Below are positions 26,164 to 35,878 of a stretch of DNA of 64,000 bases, piece after piece (within the stretch, counting starts at the first letter, position 1; every line of letters starts with the position of its first letter). The notes beneath the pieces are model-generated. The model ran no database searches. It was not told the DNA's origin and saw only the letters and a program-made list of their open reading frames with translations. The DNA lies in NCBI RefSeq assembly GCF_020194955.2, contig NZ_JAFCIY020000026.1, positions 36,656-100,655 of the forward strand, read 5' to 3'. Source of the stretch: Desulfuromonas sp. CSMB_57 (GTDB lineage Bacteria; Desulfobacterota; Desulfuromonadia; Desulfuromonadales; Syntrophotaleaceae). The translations under genes were made by a program, and so were the position numbers.

Positions 26164-26913
26164 GTGTTTAAAATGCCGTTGATTGTACCCGTTGTCATGA
26201 TTGCATGTCTCTTTCTTTCCGGTTGTTCCGCAGGCATGCGTGCCATCGAGAACAGGAATCTGAACGTCTCCGCCAAAATGTCGGATACCATTTTCCTCGA
26301 CGCCGAGACCCTGACCAGCACGCCTAAAATCTTTGTCCGGGTCGCCAATACCAGCGATTTCCAGGATATCGATTTTGCCGCCCTGCTGCGCCAACAACTC
26401 CAGGGGATGGGTTACCAGATTACCGGCAATGCCCGTGAAGCCGCCTATCATGTGCAGGCCAATCTGCTTTACCTGGGTGAAAAAAAGGAAGGCATGGATC
26501 CGGATGCAGTGCTGAAAGCCGGCTTCGGCAGCGGCGTTATCGCCGGCACCCTGGCCGGGCTGACGGGCAGCAGTCTGCGCGGCGCGGGATCCGCCGGTCT
26601 CATCACCGGCTTGGCGGTGGCCGGCGGGGAAGCTCTGGCCGGTCACATCTTCCATGTGGACGAGTTCTTCGGCATGGTCGACGTGCAGATCAAGGAAGAA
26701 GTGGAGGGCGGTGTCACCGGCATCCAGATGAGCCAGCTTCAGGACGGTACCAGCACGACGACCCAGACGACCCGCAATGTTGAATCGAAGCGTCAGGAAT
26801 ACCGGACCCGCATCGTCGTCCAGGCCAAGCAAACCCGCATGGACAAGCAGGAAGCCTGCAATATCATCTCCGACCGTCTGGCGAACCAGATCGCCGGCAT
26901 GTTTCGGCTCTGA
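26164..26913 (+). CDS. TraT-like outer-membrane lipoprotein
   Basis: 249 residues from GTG 26164, with AGGAGG just upstream. The signal peptide ends in a lipobox (LFLSGCSAG, modified Cys at about 20). TraT family blocks follow: NLNVSAKMSDTIFLDAET, FVRVANTSDFQDID, and a glycine-rich hydrophobic hairpin (GVIAGTLAGLTG, GLITGLAVAGGEAL). TraT proteins are surface lipoproteins first known for plasmid surface exclusion and serum resistance; chromosomal copies in environmental bacteria have no proven role. No conjugation genes are nearby. Confidence 0.85.
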   Translation: MFKMPLIVPVVMIACLFLSGCSAGMRAIENRNLNVSAKMSDTIFLDAETLTSTPKIFVRVANTSDFQDIDFAALLRQQLQGMGYQITGNAREAAYHVQANLLYLGEKKEGMDPDAVLKAGFGSGVIAGTLAGLTGSSLRGAGSAGLITGLAVAGGEALAGHIFHVDEFFGMVDVQIKEEVEGGVTGIQMSQLQDGTSTTTQTTRNVESKRQEYRTRIVVQAKQTRMDKQEACNIISDRLANQIAGMFRL

Positions 26914-26924
26914 TGTTTGAGAAG

Positions 26925-26959
26925 GCCGGTATCCTCCGTTGCAAACGGGGGATACCGGC
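26925..26959. terminator. Strong hairpin after TraT-like gene
   Basis: GCCGGTATCC (26925) pairs with GGATACCGGC, and CCGTT/AACGG continue inward around a short loop. No T-run follows, so it may be a weak or factor-assisted terminator rather than a classical intrinsic one. Confidence 0.5.
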
Positions 26960-27059
26960 ATAAGTGGCCTCTGACCATCGGATCCAGAATGTTGGCCAGA
27001 AATGTAATGACAATGTATGGACGCTCTGTTAGTGTGGTCCTAAAAGGAGGTCGCAAGCC

Positions 27060-27838
<779 letters not shown>

Positions 27839-28312
27839 TCCCTTTCCAGCCCTTCCGCCACCTTTCTCCCCATGCCAGGCTGACGCCGCCGCCCGAAATC
27901 GCTCCGCGCTGAACGTTGTTCCCAGTCGGGTTGAGACCCGAAAATCGATTTTCAGCTTAAGTCGGAAAGTTTAAGTCTTTAGACGATGAAAGATGGCCTC
28001 AATTTAATGCTTGGCCCGTCAATAAAATTGACTTAAGATAAAAAAACCTTTCCATCGTTGTGCGGTGCCCCGCAAAGACTATTTTTATAAATGCAGGCTT
28101 ATCCCGGTATCCTTGGCCCCCGATCCGCTCGGCAAGGTCTGCCGGGAGAGCGTTCACCATCGGCCCCTCGATGTCGCGATCGCTCCCAAGCGGAGAACGG
28201 CCGTCACAATTTTGCTGCCTTCTCAAGGCAAGGATATCCCATTATGATGCATGGTACCGAGCAGAGCTGAGGTGAGTTCTTTGCCGGCGTGATACCGCCC
28301 AGGATATGGATC
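27839..28312. other. Intergenic region
   Basis: About 470 bases without a supported gene. It includes a small AT-rich hairpin (GTCAAT/ATTGAC near 28018) and a run GATAAAAAAACC. A leftward frame at 27999-28226 has no recognisable family or ribosome site. Confidence 0.4.
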
Positions 28313-28756
28313 ATGGATCCCAAGGCACCGCGCAAAACGCTTTTGACCCTTTTTCAGATTACCGATCGGGACTCGTGCGCCGATGCCATTCGCAACGGCG
28401 GGATCGTTGCGCTGGTTTCCGGCGGACTCTCCGCGGTTCTGGGGATTGCGGGCTTTCTGATTGAGACGCCGCACAGCGCCTTGCGCCCCTTCCTGGACCC
28501 CTGGAACCTGGTGGATGCCGGTTTGGTACTGCTCCTGGCTGCGCTGGTGCTTCGCAAGAGCCGGGTGGCCTCGGCGCTGCTGGTCGTGCATTTCGTCATA
28601 GCCAAGGTGGTCATGTGGAAAGAGATGGGGCGCCCCCGTGCCGTTGTCCTTACATTGGTGATTCTTCTGCTTTACGTGACGGCCTTGCGCGGCACCATGT
28701 TGTGGCATGCAAAGTATCGGGATGCGGTTGATGAACCCTCCACGCCCAAGACATAA
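28313..28756 (+). CDS. Small multi-pass membrane protein
   Basis: 147 residues from ATG 28313 (a GTG at 28289 would add 8 residues). Four hydrophobic helices: GIVALVSGGLSAVLGIAGFL, LVDAGLVLLLAALVL, ALLVVHFVIAKVVM and AVVLTLVILLLYVTALRG. The soluble N-terminus (RKTLLTLFQITDRDSCADAI) is cytoplasmic or peripheral. The pattern resembles small uncharacterised inner-membrane proteins; no named family can be assigned. It lies 46 bases before the diguanylate cyclase gene, in the same direction. Confidence 0.65.
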   Translation: MDPKAPRKTLLTLFQITDRDSCADAIRNGGIVALVSGGLSAVLGIAGFLIETPHSALRPFLDPWNLVDAGLVLLLAALVLRKSRVASALLVVHFVIAKVVMWKEMGRPRAVVLTLVILLLYVTALRGTMLWHAKYRDAVDEPSTPKT

Positions 28757-28802
28757 AATTCAATGGCAGCGATAGGCTAACCGTCCATCAAGGTTTTGGC
28801 GC

Positions 28803-30197
28803 ATGAAAAAAATTCTGGTCGTCGATCACGAGCCTTTTTCCAGGACGGTGCTGCAGGATATCCTGGGTGGTGAATACCAAGTGTTTGCCGCCGCCACCGG
28901 CGCCGAAGCAATGGCTTTGGCCCGCCGCCAAACCCCGGATTTGATCCTGCTGGATCTGGACACCCCCGAGGACGACCGGGCCGCGCTCTGCACCCGCCTG
29001 AAGGAGACGCAGACGACCCGGTATATCCCGCTGATTCTGCTGTCGTCCTGCAGCCAGAAGCAAGAGATCCTCGATGGGTTCTATGCCGGGGCCGACGATT
29101 ATCTCACCAAGCCTCTCTGTGCCAGCGAGACCCTGGCCCGCATCGACGCGCATCTGCGCACCCGGGACGATTTTGCCGATCTGGAAAAAGAGGATCTGCT
29201 GATGCTCCTGGAGTTGTCGGAAATCATTTCCGTCACCCGCAACCCGAAACGGATTCTGGCCATCATCGTCGAAAAGGTGGCGGCCGCCCTGAAGGTATCC
29301 CGGTGCTCGGTCATCGCCCTGAATGACACCGGCGAGTTGATGGTCAAGGCCAGCAGCGATCTGCCCCCCAATCTGGAGATTAAGATCGATCTGGAAAAAT
29401 ACCCGGAAATCGAAAAAGCCTGGCGTACCCAGCGTCCCGTCGTGCTGCAGGACATCCACCGGGACCCTCTAATGGCCCCCGTGCGGATGCGCCTGCAGGG
29501 GCTGCCCGACCAGGCCATCCTGGTGGTGCCCATCATCAAGAAACAGAACGTCATCGGGACCTTCTTTCTGCGTACCGCCGCCATCGGCAGCGGGGGGATT
29601 TCAGGGCGGGTATTCACTCTCTGCCAGTTGGTCGCCAACATCTCCGGCAACGCCCTGGAAAACGGAATCGTTTTCGAGGCGATGCAATCCAAGAAGAAGT
29701 TGCTGGAGGAACTGGCCTTTCGCGACAGTCTGACGGGTCTCTACAACCATCAGCATTTCCATACGCGGTTCGAAGAGGAATTCTCCCGGGCCCAGCGGTA
29801 TGCTTTACCTCTGTCCTGCGTCTTTGCCGATATCGATGGTTTCAAGACCATCAACGATCGGTTCGGGCACATCACCGGCGATGTGGTGTTGAAACAGATC
29901 GGCCGGCGGATCGAGAGGATGCTGCGCAAAAGCGACCTGGCCGCCCGCTACGGAGGCGAGGAGTTCGCGGTGTTGCTGCCGAACACCACCGAGCAGGGTG
30001 CCCGTGATTTTGCGGATCGGCTGCGCACCGAGATCGGTGCCTTGGCCATCCAACAGCTCAAGGGCGAAAGGGTTTCCATCAGTGTCGGTGCCGCCACCTG
30101 GCAGGACGGGAATACGACCACATACACCCAGTTGCTGCACCTGGCGGATAACGCCATGTATGTCGAGAAGCAGGCCAAAAAGGGGCAGGGGCGATGA
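28803..30197 (+). CDS. REC-GAF-GGDEF diguanylate cyclase
   Basis: 464 residues. A receiver domain (1-120) has phosphoacceptor Asp51 in LILLDLD and the conserved Lys in YLTKPL, but the acidic pair reads DH (8-9) instead of DD/DE, so phosphorylation may be altered. A GAF domain spans about 135-290. The GGDEF domain holds YGGEEFAVLLPNT (GGEEF at about 384-388), and an RKSD inhibitory I-site five residues upstream indicates product feedback. It makes c-di-GMP from two GTP, probably in response to a partner kinase or GAF ligand. No kinase gene is adjacent. Confidence 0.92.
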   Translation: MKKILVVDHEPFSRTVLQDILGGEYQVFAAATGAEAMALARRQTPDLILLDLDTPEDDRAALCTRLKETQTTRYIPLILLSSCSQKQEILDGFYAGADDYLTKPLCASETLARIDAHLRTRDDFADLEKEDLLMLLELSEIISVTRNPKRILAIIVEKVAAALKVSRCSVIALNDTGELMVKASSDLPPNLEIKIDLEKYPEIEKAWRTQRPVVLQDIHRDPLMAPVRMRLQGLPDQAILVVPIIKKQNVIGTFFLRTAAIGSGGISGRVFTLCQLVANISGNALENGIVFEAMQSKKKLLEELAFRDSLTGLYNHQHFHTRFEEEFSRAQRYALPLSCVFADIDGFKTINDRFGHITGDVVLKQIGRRIERMLRKSDLAARYGGEEFAVLLPNTTEQGARDFADRLRTEIGALAIQQLKGERVSISVGAATWQDGNTTTYTQLLHLADNAMYVEKQAKKGQGR

Positions 30198-30300
30198 ACA
30201 TCCCGTAACGCCCCCTATCGTGGGAAGGCCACATCAGGTTCATTTTCATCGGATCGCGAGGTTGGCTGGACCAGCAACCGCACACATTCAGGGAGGGAAC

Positions 30301-30618
30301 ATGAAAAAGGCAGAGTTTGTCGCAAAGATCGCCGAAGGGGCCGGACTGACCAAATCCCAGGCCGAAAAGGCGCTCAACAGCTTCATCACGACCACGGTCG
30401 CCGCTCTGAAGGCCGGCGACAAGATCGCTCTGCTGGGCTTTGGCACCTTCAGTGCCGTGACCCGCGCCGCCCGTACCGGCAGGAACCCTCAAACCGGCAA
30501 GGCCATCAAGATTGCGGCCAGGACCAACGGCAAGTTTACGCCGGGCAAAGCCCTGAAGGATCTGGCGCCCAAGCCTGCAAAGGGTGCCAAGGGCAAGGCG
30601 TCGGGCAAGAAGAAGTAA
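30301..30618 (+). CDS. HU-family nucleoid protein
   Basis: 105 residues from ATG 30301, with GGGAGG upstream. The HU fold is complete: KKAEFVAKIAEGAGLTKSQA, LLGFGTFSAVTRAARTGRNP (DNA-binding arm with RNPQTG) and KFTPGKALKD. A lysine-rich tail (KPAKGAKGKASGKKK) extends the usual 90-residue length and resembles histone-like tails of some HU variants. It binds and bends DNA without strong sequence preference. The gene stands alone, with a 103-base gap after the cyclase. Confidence 0.93.
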   Translation: MKKAEFVAKIAEGAGLTKSQAEKALNSFITTTVAALKAGDKIALLGFGTFSAVTRAARTGRNPQTGKAIKIAARTNGKFTPGKALKDLAPKPAKGAKGKASGKKK

Positions 30619-30662
30619 TGGGGAATTGGGGGGCTGCATGATGGCTGAGGTTGGATGAACCC

Positions 30663-31331
30663 ATGTGCGGCCGCTTCTCGATGACCTATTCCCGGACGGT
30701 CCTGCGGGATTATTTTCTCCTGGACGACACCTTTGATCCCGAGCCGAGGTACAACATTGCCCCCGGCCAGGATATAGCCGCAGTGCGCCAGGAAGAGGGC
30801 CGACGGCGGTTGGTGTCGCTCCACTGGGGTCTTATCCCTTTCTGGGCCGATGACCGTAAAATCGGCTACCGAACCCTCAACGCCCGTTCAGAGACCGCCC
30901 ATGGCAAGCCCGCATTCAGGGCCGCTTTCCGCAGCAGGCGATGCTTGATTCCTGCTACCGGCTTCTATGAATGGAACAAAAGGGCAGGCACCAGACAACC
31001 CTATTATATCTACCGAACGGACAGGAAACCCATGGCCTTTGCCGGTCTCTGGGAACACTGGGAAGACCGGGAGGGGAAGGAGACCATCGAGTCCTGCACC
31101 ATTTTGACCACCGAAGCTGCCCATCCGGTGGCCGTTCTTCACGACCGGATGCCAGTCATTCTGGAGTCGGAAAATTTCCATCTCTGGCTGGATCCCCATG
31201 AGCAACGGGTTGAAAAATTGCTCGACTTGATCGGTTCCACAACGCTTGGGACTTTAGCCATGTACCCCGTTGCCAAATATGTCAACAAGGCGGGGAACGA
31301 AGGTAAGGGGTGTATCGAACCCGTTAGTTGA
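30663..31331 (+). CDS. SOS response-associated peptidase (YedK/HMCES-type)
   Basis: 222 residues. The start is fixed at ATG 30663 because the catalytic cysteine must be residue 2 (MCGRFS); an in-frame TTG at 30651 would bury it. Further family residues: YNIAPGQDIAAVR, LHWGLIPFWADD, NARSETAHGKPAFR, CLIPATGFYEWNK and VLHDRMPVIL (active-site His). HMCES/YedK proteins crosslink covalently to abasic sites in single-stranded DNA and shield them. Confidence 0.94.
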   Translation: MCGRFSMTYSRTVLRDYFLLDDTFDPEPRYNIAPGQDIAAVRQEEGRRRLVSLHWGLIPFWADDRKIGYRTLNARSETAHGKPAFRAAFRSRRCLIPATGFYEWNKRAGTRQPYYIYRTDRKPMAFAGLWEHWEDREGKETIESCTILTTEAAHPVAVLHDRMPVILESENFHLWLDPHEQRVEKLLDLIGSTTLGTLAMYPVAKYVNKAGNEGKGCIEPVS

Positions 31332-31554
31332 AAGCGATGGATTTGGGCGCCAAATCCTGCGGAACACTTTTGAACCTAAGCCGAAATACAGTTCGGTACC
31401 GAAAAGGACCATTCATGGGTGCGGCAGAATTTTGGTAAATTATGTAGTGTCTCTTTTCCTCCGCAGCCCGGCATCTTCTTTACTTTAGGGATCAAGGTGC
31501 TACGCTTTAGAAACGTCAAAAGCGTACATGGCAACCCAAAAAAAGGAGGGAGAA

Positions 31555-31773
31555 ATGACCTACGGCCATGGCAGGACTTACAAGAAGGTCGAAATAATTG
31601 GCATCTCTAGTGCGGGAATCGAAGATGCGATTCAACAGGCTGTAACCCGGGCACATCATACCCTTGATAAGCTTTCCTGGTTCGAAGTTCAGGAAGTTCG
31701 TGGCCATATCGGGGACGATGGCAAGGTCAATGAGTACCAAGTCGTCCTGAAAGTCGCTTTCGAATTGAAATAG
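31555..31773 (+). CDS. Dodecin family flavin-binding protein
   Basis: 72 residues from ATG 31555, chosen over ATG 31528 because an AGGAGGGAG ribosome site lies directly before it. Dodecin signatures: TYKKVEIIGISSAGIEDAIQ, then LSWFEVQEVRGHI (flavin-stacking Trp) and EYQVVLKVAFEL. Dodecins form dodecamers that store or buffer flavins or CoA. No partner genes are adjacent. Confidence 0.92.
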   Translation: MTYGHGRTYKKVEIIGISSAGIEDAIQQAVTRAHHTLDKLSWFEVQEVRGHIGDDGKVNEYQVVLKVAFELK

Positions 31774-32203
31774 TCATCCCTCAAGCGGCAAATGAAAGCC
31801 TGGCCGATGCCCTTCGCACCGAGTTGAGGCTCCACCATGTGGTGCTCCCGAAGTCTCTGCAAACGTTCGATGTATAAGCAAAAAGCCACCACGTATACAG
31901 TTATGCAATTCGCCACTCACCAGGCCCGCGCCTGGAGAATCGGCGGATCTGTTGCCCGCCTTAGACACTGAGCGGGCGATCCTTGCCGCAGCCATGGCGG
32001 ACTTTCCCCTTGCGAAGGTTGGCCATGGCGCCCTTTCCCCTACCGAGATCGAACCCCGCTTGATCCAGGTCAATTCGCTGCCATGTGACCTATGCTATAT
32101 CTATATCAACTTCTGCACTCCGGCCGAACCCGTAGACTGCGGCGCAGGCCGGTACGGAGCTATGAGCCGGATCTCTCACTTCCACCATTCAAGGGGATGC
32201 TTC
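31774..32203. other. Intergenic region before MoxR gene
   Basis: About 430 bases. A rightward frame open from 31952 runs into the MoxR gene, but its translation before 32204 looks non-coding. GC-rich dyads occur around 32120-32165. No known RNA was recognised. Confidence 0.4.
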
Positions 32204-33202
32204 ATGGATGCAGCCGTCGCCGTAAAACCATCACTGGCCATCACCATTCTCAAGAGCTGCCTGACGGTCAATGTGCCGCTGTTCCTCTGGGGACCGCCTG
32301 GGATCGGCAAGTCCCAGATCGTGGCCCAGGTCGCGGCGTCCTTGAAGCTGCCGCTCATCGATATTCGCGCCGTGCTGCTGGACCCCGTGGATTTGCGCGG
32401 GGTTCCCTCCGTAAGTAACGGCGTAACGCGTTGGAATCCGCCCAATTTCCTGCCGACGGAGGGGGAGGGTGTGCTGTTTCTGGACGAGCTTTCCCAGGCC
32501 CCCGAATCGGTGCAGAGTTCCCTGCTGCAACTGGTGCTTGACCGCAAGCTGGGGGAATACAGCATGCCGGACGGCTGGCGGATTTTGGCCGCGGGCAACC
32601 GGGTCACGGACGGTACTTTCAGCCGCAAGATCAGCAAGGCCCTCGGTTCCCGGTTCGCGACCCACCTGGAATTGGCGGTGGATCTCGACGAATGGTGTGC
32701 CTGGGCGATTGAAAATGATGTGCCGGCGGAAATCATGGCCTTTCTGCGCCTGCGGCCGGAACTGCTGCACTACTTTGATGCCAAGGCCCAGGGCAATTCC
32801 TTCCCCTGCCCGAGGGTCTGGGCCAATGTCGGCAAGTTCATGGGGATATTGCCCCTCGAAGCGGAGTTGCCGTTTTTTTCAGGCGCATTGGGCTATGGTC
32901 CGGCGGCTGAATTTACCTCCTTTTTGCAGGTCTACCGGGATTTGCCGGATCTCGATGCTCTGTTGCTGGCTCCCGATGAAACGGACATCCCCAAGGAGCC
33001 TTCCGTGCTCTACGCGCTGTGCGGGGCAATGAGCCGGAAGATCCATGCCGGCAATGTGGCTCATGCCTTTCGATACATGAAGCGGTTGCCCATAGAATTT
33101 CAGGTGGTGTGGCTGCGTGATGCGCTTCAGGCAGACTCCAAGATTGCCAACAGCAAGGAATTCAATGCCTGGGCCAAACAGAATGGGGATCTGTTGTTGT
33201 GA
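32204..33202 (+). CDS. MoxR-type AAA ATPase
   Basis: 332 residues from ATG 32204. Walker A is GPPGIGKSQ (30-38), Walker B is GVLFLDELSQAP, and sensor 1 lies in RILAAGNRVTD. MoxR ATPases pair with von Willebrand A proteins and act as chaperones that load metals or assemble complexes. The partner gene follows 55 bases downstream, matching that pairing. Substrate unknown. Confidence 0.88.
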   Translation: MDAAVAVKPSLAITILKSCLTVNVPLFLWGPPGIGKSQIVAQVAASLKLPLIDIRAVLLDPVDLRGVPSVSNGVTRWNPPNFLPTEGEGVLFLDELSQAPESVQSSLLQLVLDRKLGEYSMPDGWRILAAGNRVTDGTFSRKISKALGSRFATHLELAVDLDEWCAWAIENDVPAEIMAFLRLRPELLHYFDAKAQGNSFPCPRVWANVGKFMGILPLEAELPFFSGALGYGPAAEFTSFLQVYRDLPDLDALLLAPDETDIPKEPSVLYALCGAMSRKIHAGNVAHAFRYMKRLPIEFQVVWLRDALQADSKIANSKEFNAWAKQNGDLLL

Positions 33203-33257
33203 GATTTTTGTAAAAACCGACCAGGTCACGGGTGGATTCTTATAGCGAGAAGGCGTT

Positions 33258-34430
33258 ATGCGAAAAAAAACCAAATTGGCCCAAGCGATGGCGAGGATGG
33301 TGTTGGATCATCCCTTTTTCGCCACCTTGTTGCTGCGCATGCGGCTGGTTACCGACAAGGATCTCAAAACCGCCGTTACCGACGGCCGACAAATTCGCTA
33401 CAACCCGGATTTTATTGAATCATTGAATATCGATCAGATTGTGTTCGTGCTGGCTCATCTGGTCATGCATGTCGCTCACTTTCATCCGCTTCGACGCGGC
33501 CTCAGGAGCTCTGCCCGATTTAACCAGGCCGGCGATTACGCCATCAATGGCATTCTCAAAAATGCCGGCCTCCGGCTGCTGCCGGATGCTTTGTACGATG
33601 TGGATTACGACAATCTTTCCGCGGAACAAATTTATGAGCGCCTCCTCTTGTCCTCCGATGAGGAAGAAAACAATGTGTGCGTCCGTGGCAGGGACAACCA
33701 GGCCGAGGACAACGATCCCGGCGGCTGTGGCGGGTTTGAAGATGCCCGGGATGAGTATGGCCAGGGGCTGTCCAGGGCGGACCGACTGCATGAAGAAGCT
33801 CAAATTACCATTGCCATTCAGCAGGCGGCGCAAGCGGCCAAGGCTCAGGGCAAGTTGCCCGGTGCCCTTATGCGCCTGGTGGAGGAACTGGTTCACCCCA
33901 TTCTCGATTGGCGGGAGATTCTCCGGACCTTCATCGATCGCACCGCAAGAAACGATTATTCCTGGAACCAGCCCAACCGTCGCCATGTGGCCGCCGGGCT
34001 GTACCTGCCCAGCTTTCGCTCCAACGGGCTGAAGCCCCTGGTTCTGGCCATCGATACTTCCGGCTCCATCGGCAAAACCGAGTTGACCCAGTTTCAAGCG
34101 GAACTGAACGACATTCTGGAGAGCTATCCCTGCGTTGTAACGGTCGTTTACTGCGACAACGCCATTGCCGGCACGCAAATCGTTACACCAGAGGACTACC
34201 CGGTGGAACTGAAATTCGCGGGTTGCGGCGGCACGGATTTGCGACCGCCTTTTGTTTGGGCGGCAAACCATATCCCGGAGGCCGGATGCCTGATTTACCT
34301 TACCGATCTGCAAGGCGAAAGCCCCGAGATCGACCCCGGCATTCCGACTCTATGGGTCAGCACGACCAAGGACAAGGATCTCCCTGATTGTTATCGGCCG
34401 AAGTTCGGGATCATTGCCACCATGGCATAG
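33258..34430 (+). CDS. vWA-like / putative metallopeptidase-domain protein (DUF2201)
   Basis: 390 residues. The N-terminal part has the layout of a zinc peptidase-like domain, but the expected HExxH is LAHLVMH at 66-71, with Met in place of the catalytic Glu, so it is probably inactive as a protease. The C-terminal vWA-like half has a MIDAS-type AIDTSGSIG at about 260. A linker with NNVCVRGRDNQAEDNDPGG is acidic and probably flexible. Paired with the MoxR ATPase just upstream. Client unknown. Confidence 0.82.
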   Translation: MRKKTKLAQAMARMVLDHPFFATLLLRMRLVTDKDLKTAVTDGRQIRYNPDFIESLNIDQIVFVLAHLVMHVAHFHPLRRGLRSSARFNQAGDYAINGILKNAGLRLLPDALYDVDYDNLSAEQIYERLLLSSDEEENNVCVRGRDNQAEDNDPGGCGGFEDARDEYGQGLSRADRLHEEAQITIAIQQAAQAAKAQGKLPGALMRLVEELVHPILDWREILRTFIDRTARNDYSWNQPNRRHVAAGLYLPSFRSNGLKPLVLAIDTSGSIGKTELTQFQAELNDILESYPCVVTVVYCDNAIAGTQIVTPEDYPVELKFAGCGGTDLRPPFVWAANHIPEAGCLIYLTDLQGESPEIDPGIPTLWVSTTKDKDLPDCYRPKFGIIATMA

Positions 34431-34502
34431 CCATCGAGCACCAGGGTTTGCACCAATGATGATTCATGTGAAGCAAACACCCATTGCGGCACTGAGGAAA
34501 AC

Positions 34503-34715
34503 ATGCGAAAAATCATCCTCTTGACCTATATTCAGCGGGACAGCGTCCGGAGTCGGCATCATGATCTGTGGCGAAAATGCCGCTATCTGGGAACCGGCAA
34601 ACTGACCAAAATGCAGTACACCTGGCGGTATTCAACGACGCTGGAAAACGCCGTGGCCTTGCGCTTGCTGGGTTTGTGCTTTTTGGAGGAGGATGCCGAC
34701 AGTGAGAGCAGGTAG
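34503..34715 (+). CDS. Small hypothetical protein
   Basis: 70 residues from ATG 34503, with GAGGAAA just upstream. Rich in Arg and aromatic residues (RSRHHDLWRKCRYLGTGKLT, MQYTWRYSTTLENAVAL); no family was recognised and no membrane span is evident. It lies between the vWA gene and the old-yellow-enzyme gene in the same direction. It may be real because of the ribosome site and sensible composition, but support is limited. Confidence 0.45.
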   Translation: MRKIILLTYIQRDSVRSRHHDLWRKCRYLGTGKLTKMQYTWRYSTTLENAVALRLLGLCFLEEDADSESR

Positions 34716-34795
34716 GTTAGCCGGCGGATGGGTACTTGTGCAAAGCGCATGATCAGGTACTTTATAACCGAGCCAGGGGGAAAGGAGCGAAGGAT

Positions 34796-35878
34796 ATGCC
34801 CAGCCTGTTTGAGACGACGAGCATCAAGAGCCTCGAGTTGCGAAACCGTTTCGTGCGGTCCGCAACCTGGGAGGGCATGGCCGACGAACGGGGAGCGCCG
34901 ACTGACGAACTGAACCAATTGATGGCGGAACTGGCTCGTGGCGAGGTGGGGTTGATCATCACCGGCCATGCCTTTGTCAGCCCCGAAGGTCAGGCGAGCC
35001 CCCGGCAGATGGGGGCGCACAGGGAGGACCTGTTGCCGCAATTGAGGCGGATGCCGCAAGGGGTCCATTCCGTCGGCGGGCGCATTGCCCTGCAGTTGGC
35101 TCATGCCGGTGCTTACGCTTTGGTGCCGGAAGGGGCGGTCGGCCCCTCGGTGATCGCCAATCAGGATGGAAAAAAATGCCGCGCCATGACCGGCGATGAC
35201 ATTCAGCGGATTACCGCTGCCTTCGGGCGGGGCGCCGCCTTGGCGCAACAGGCCGGGTTTGACGCGGTGCAGATTCATGCGGCCCACGGCTATCTGCTCA
35301 GCCAGTTTCTCTCCCCCTATTACAATCGCCGCGAGGACGGGTACGGCGGCAGCATAGAAAATCGCGCTCGCTTGGCCCTCGAGGTTCTGGCGGCGGTGCG
35401 CCAGGCGGTGGGTAATGGCTATCCCGTCATGGTGAAGCTCAATGCAGACGACTTCATCGATGGCGGCCTGACGGTCACGGACATGCTCCGGGTGGCGGAG
35501 TTGCTGCAAGAGGCCGGCATCGACGCCATGGAAATCAGTGGCGGCACCATCTGGGGCCCGAGCCGCTACCACTCCGTGCGCTCCGGTGCGGCGGCTTTGT
35601 CCGGCGGGCCCTATTATCGCGAGGCGGCCAGGCTGGCCAAGGCGTGCCTGCAAGTGCCGGTCATGCTGGTGGGAGGAATCCGCTCCCTGGAGGTCGCCGA
35701 AGAACTGCTGGCACGGAATGAAGCCGACTATATCGCCCTGTGTCGGCCCTTGATTCGGGAACCGGATCTGATCCAACGCTGGGCGGCGGGCCGCCGGGAA
35801 CCCAGCGGCTGCCAATCTGAAAACGCCTGTTTTGGACCTATATTGGCCGGGAAGGGGATGTGCTGTCCCCTTAAATGA
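34796..35878 (+). CDS. NADH:flavin oxidoreductase (old yellow enzyme family)
   Basis: 360 residues from ATG 34796, with AAAGGAG upstream. FMN barrel signatures: LRNRFVRSATWEGMADERG, QLAHAGAY, DAVQIHAAHGYLLSQFLSP, YYNRREDGYGGSIENRARLAL, MVKLNADDF and LCRPLIREPDL. It reduces alpha,beta-unsaturated carbonyls or related compounds with NAD(P)H; substrate is unknown. A terminal ENACFGPILAGKGMCCPLK supplies cysteines that could hold an Fe-S cluster as in trimethylamine dehydrogenase-like members. It overlaps the Fe-S reductase gene (ATGA at 35875-35878), suggesting the two act together. Confidence 0.9.
   Translation: MPSLFETTSIKSLELRNRFVRSATWEGMADERGAPTDELNQLMAELARGEVGLIITGHAFVSPEGQASPRQMGAHREDLLPQLRRMPQGVHSVGGRIALQLAHAGAYALVPEGAVGPSVIANQDGKKCRAMTGDDIQRITAAFGRGAALAQQAGFDAVQIHAAHGYLLSQFLSPYYNRREDGYGGSIENRARLALEVLAAVRQAVGNGYPVMVKLNADDFIDGGLTVTDMLRVAELLQEAGIDAMEISGGTIWGPSRYHSVRSGAAALSGGPYYREAARLAKACLQVPVMLVGGIRSLEVAEELLARNEADYIALCRPLIREPDLIQRWAAGRREPSGCQSENACFGPILAGKGMCCPLK

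Noticed and set aside
31952..32203. N-terminal extension of the MoxR gene
   Set aside because: The residues before 32204 do not look like protein and the MoxR family starts near the methionine at 32204.
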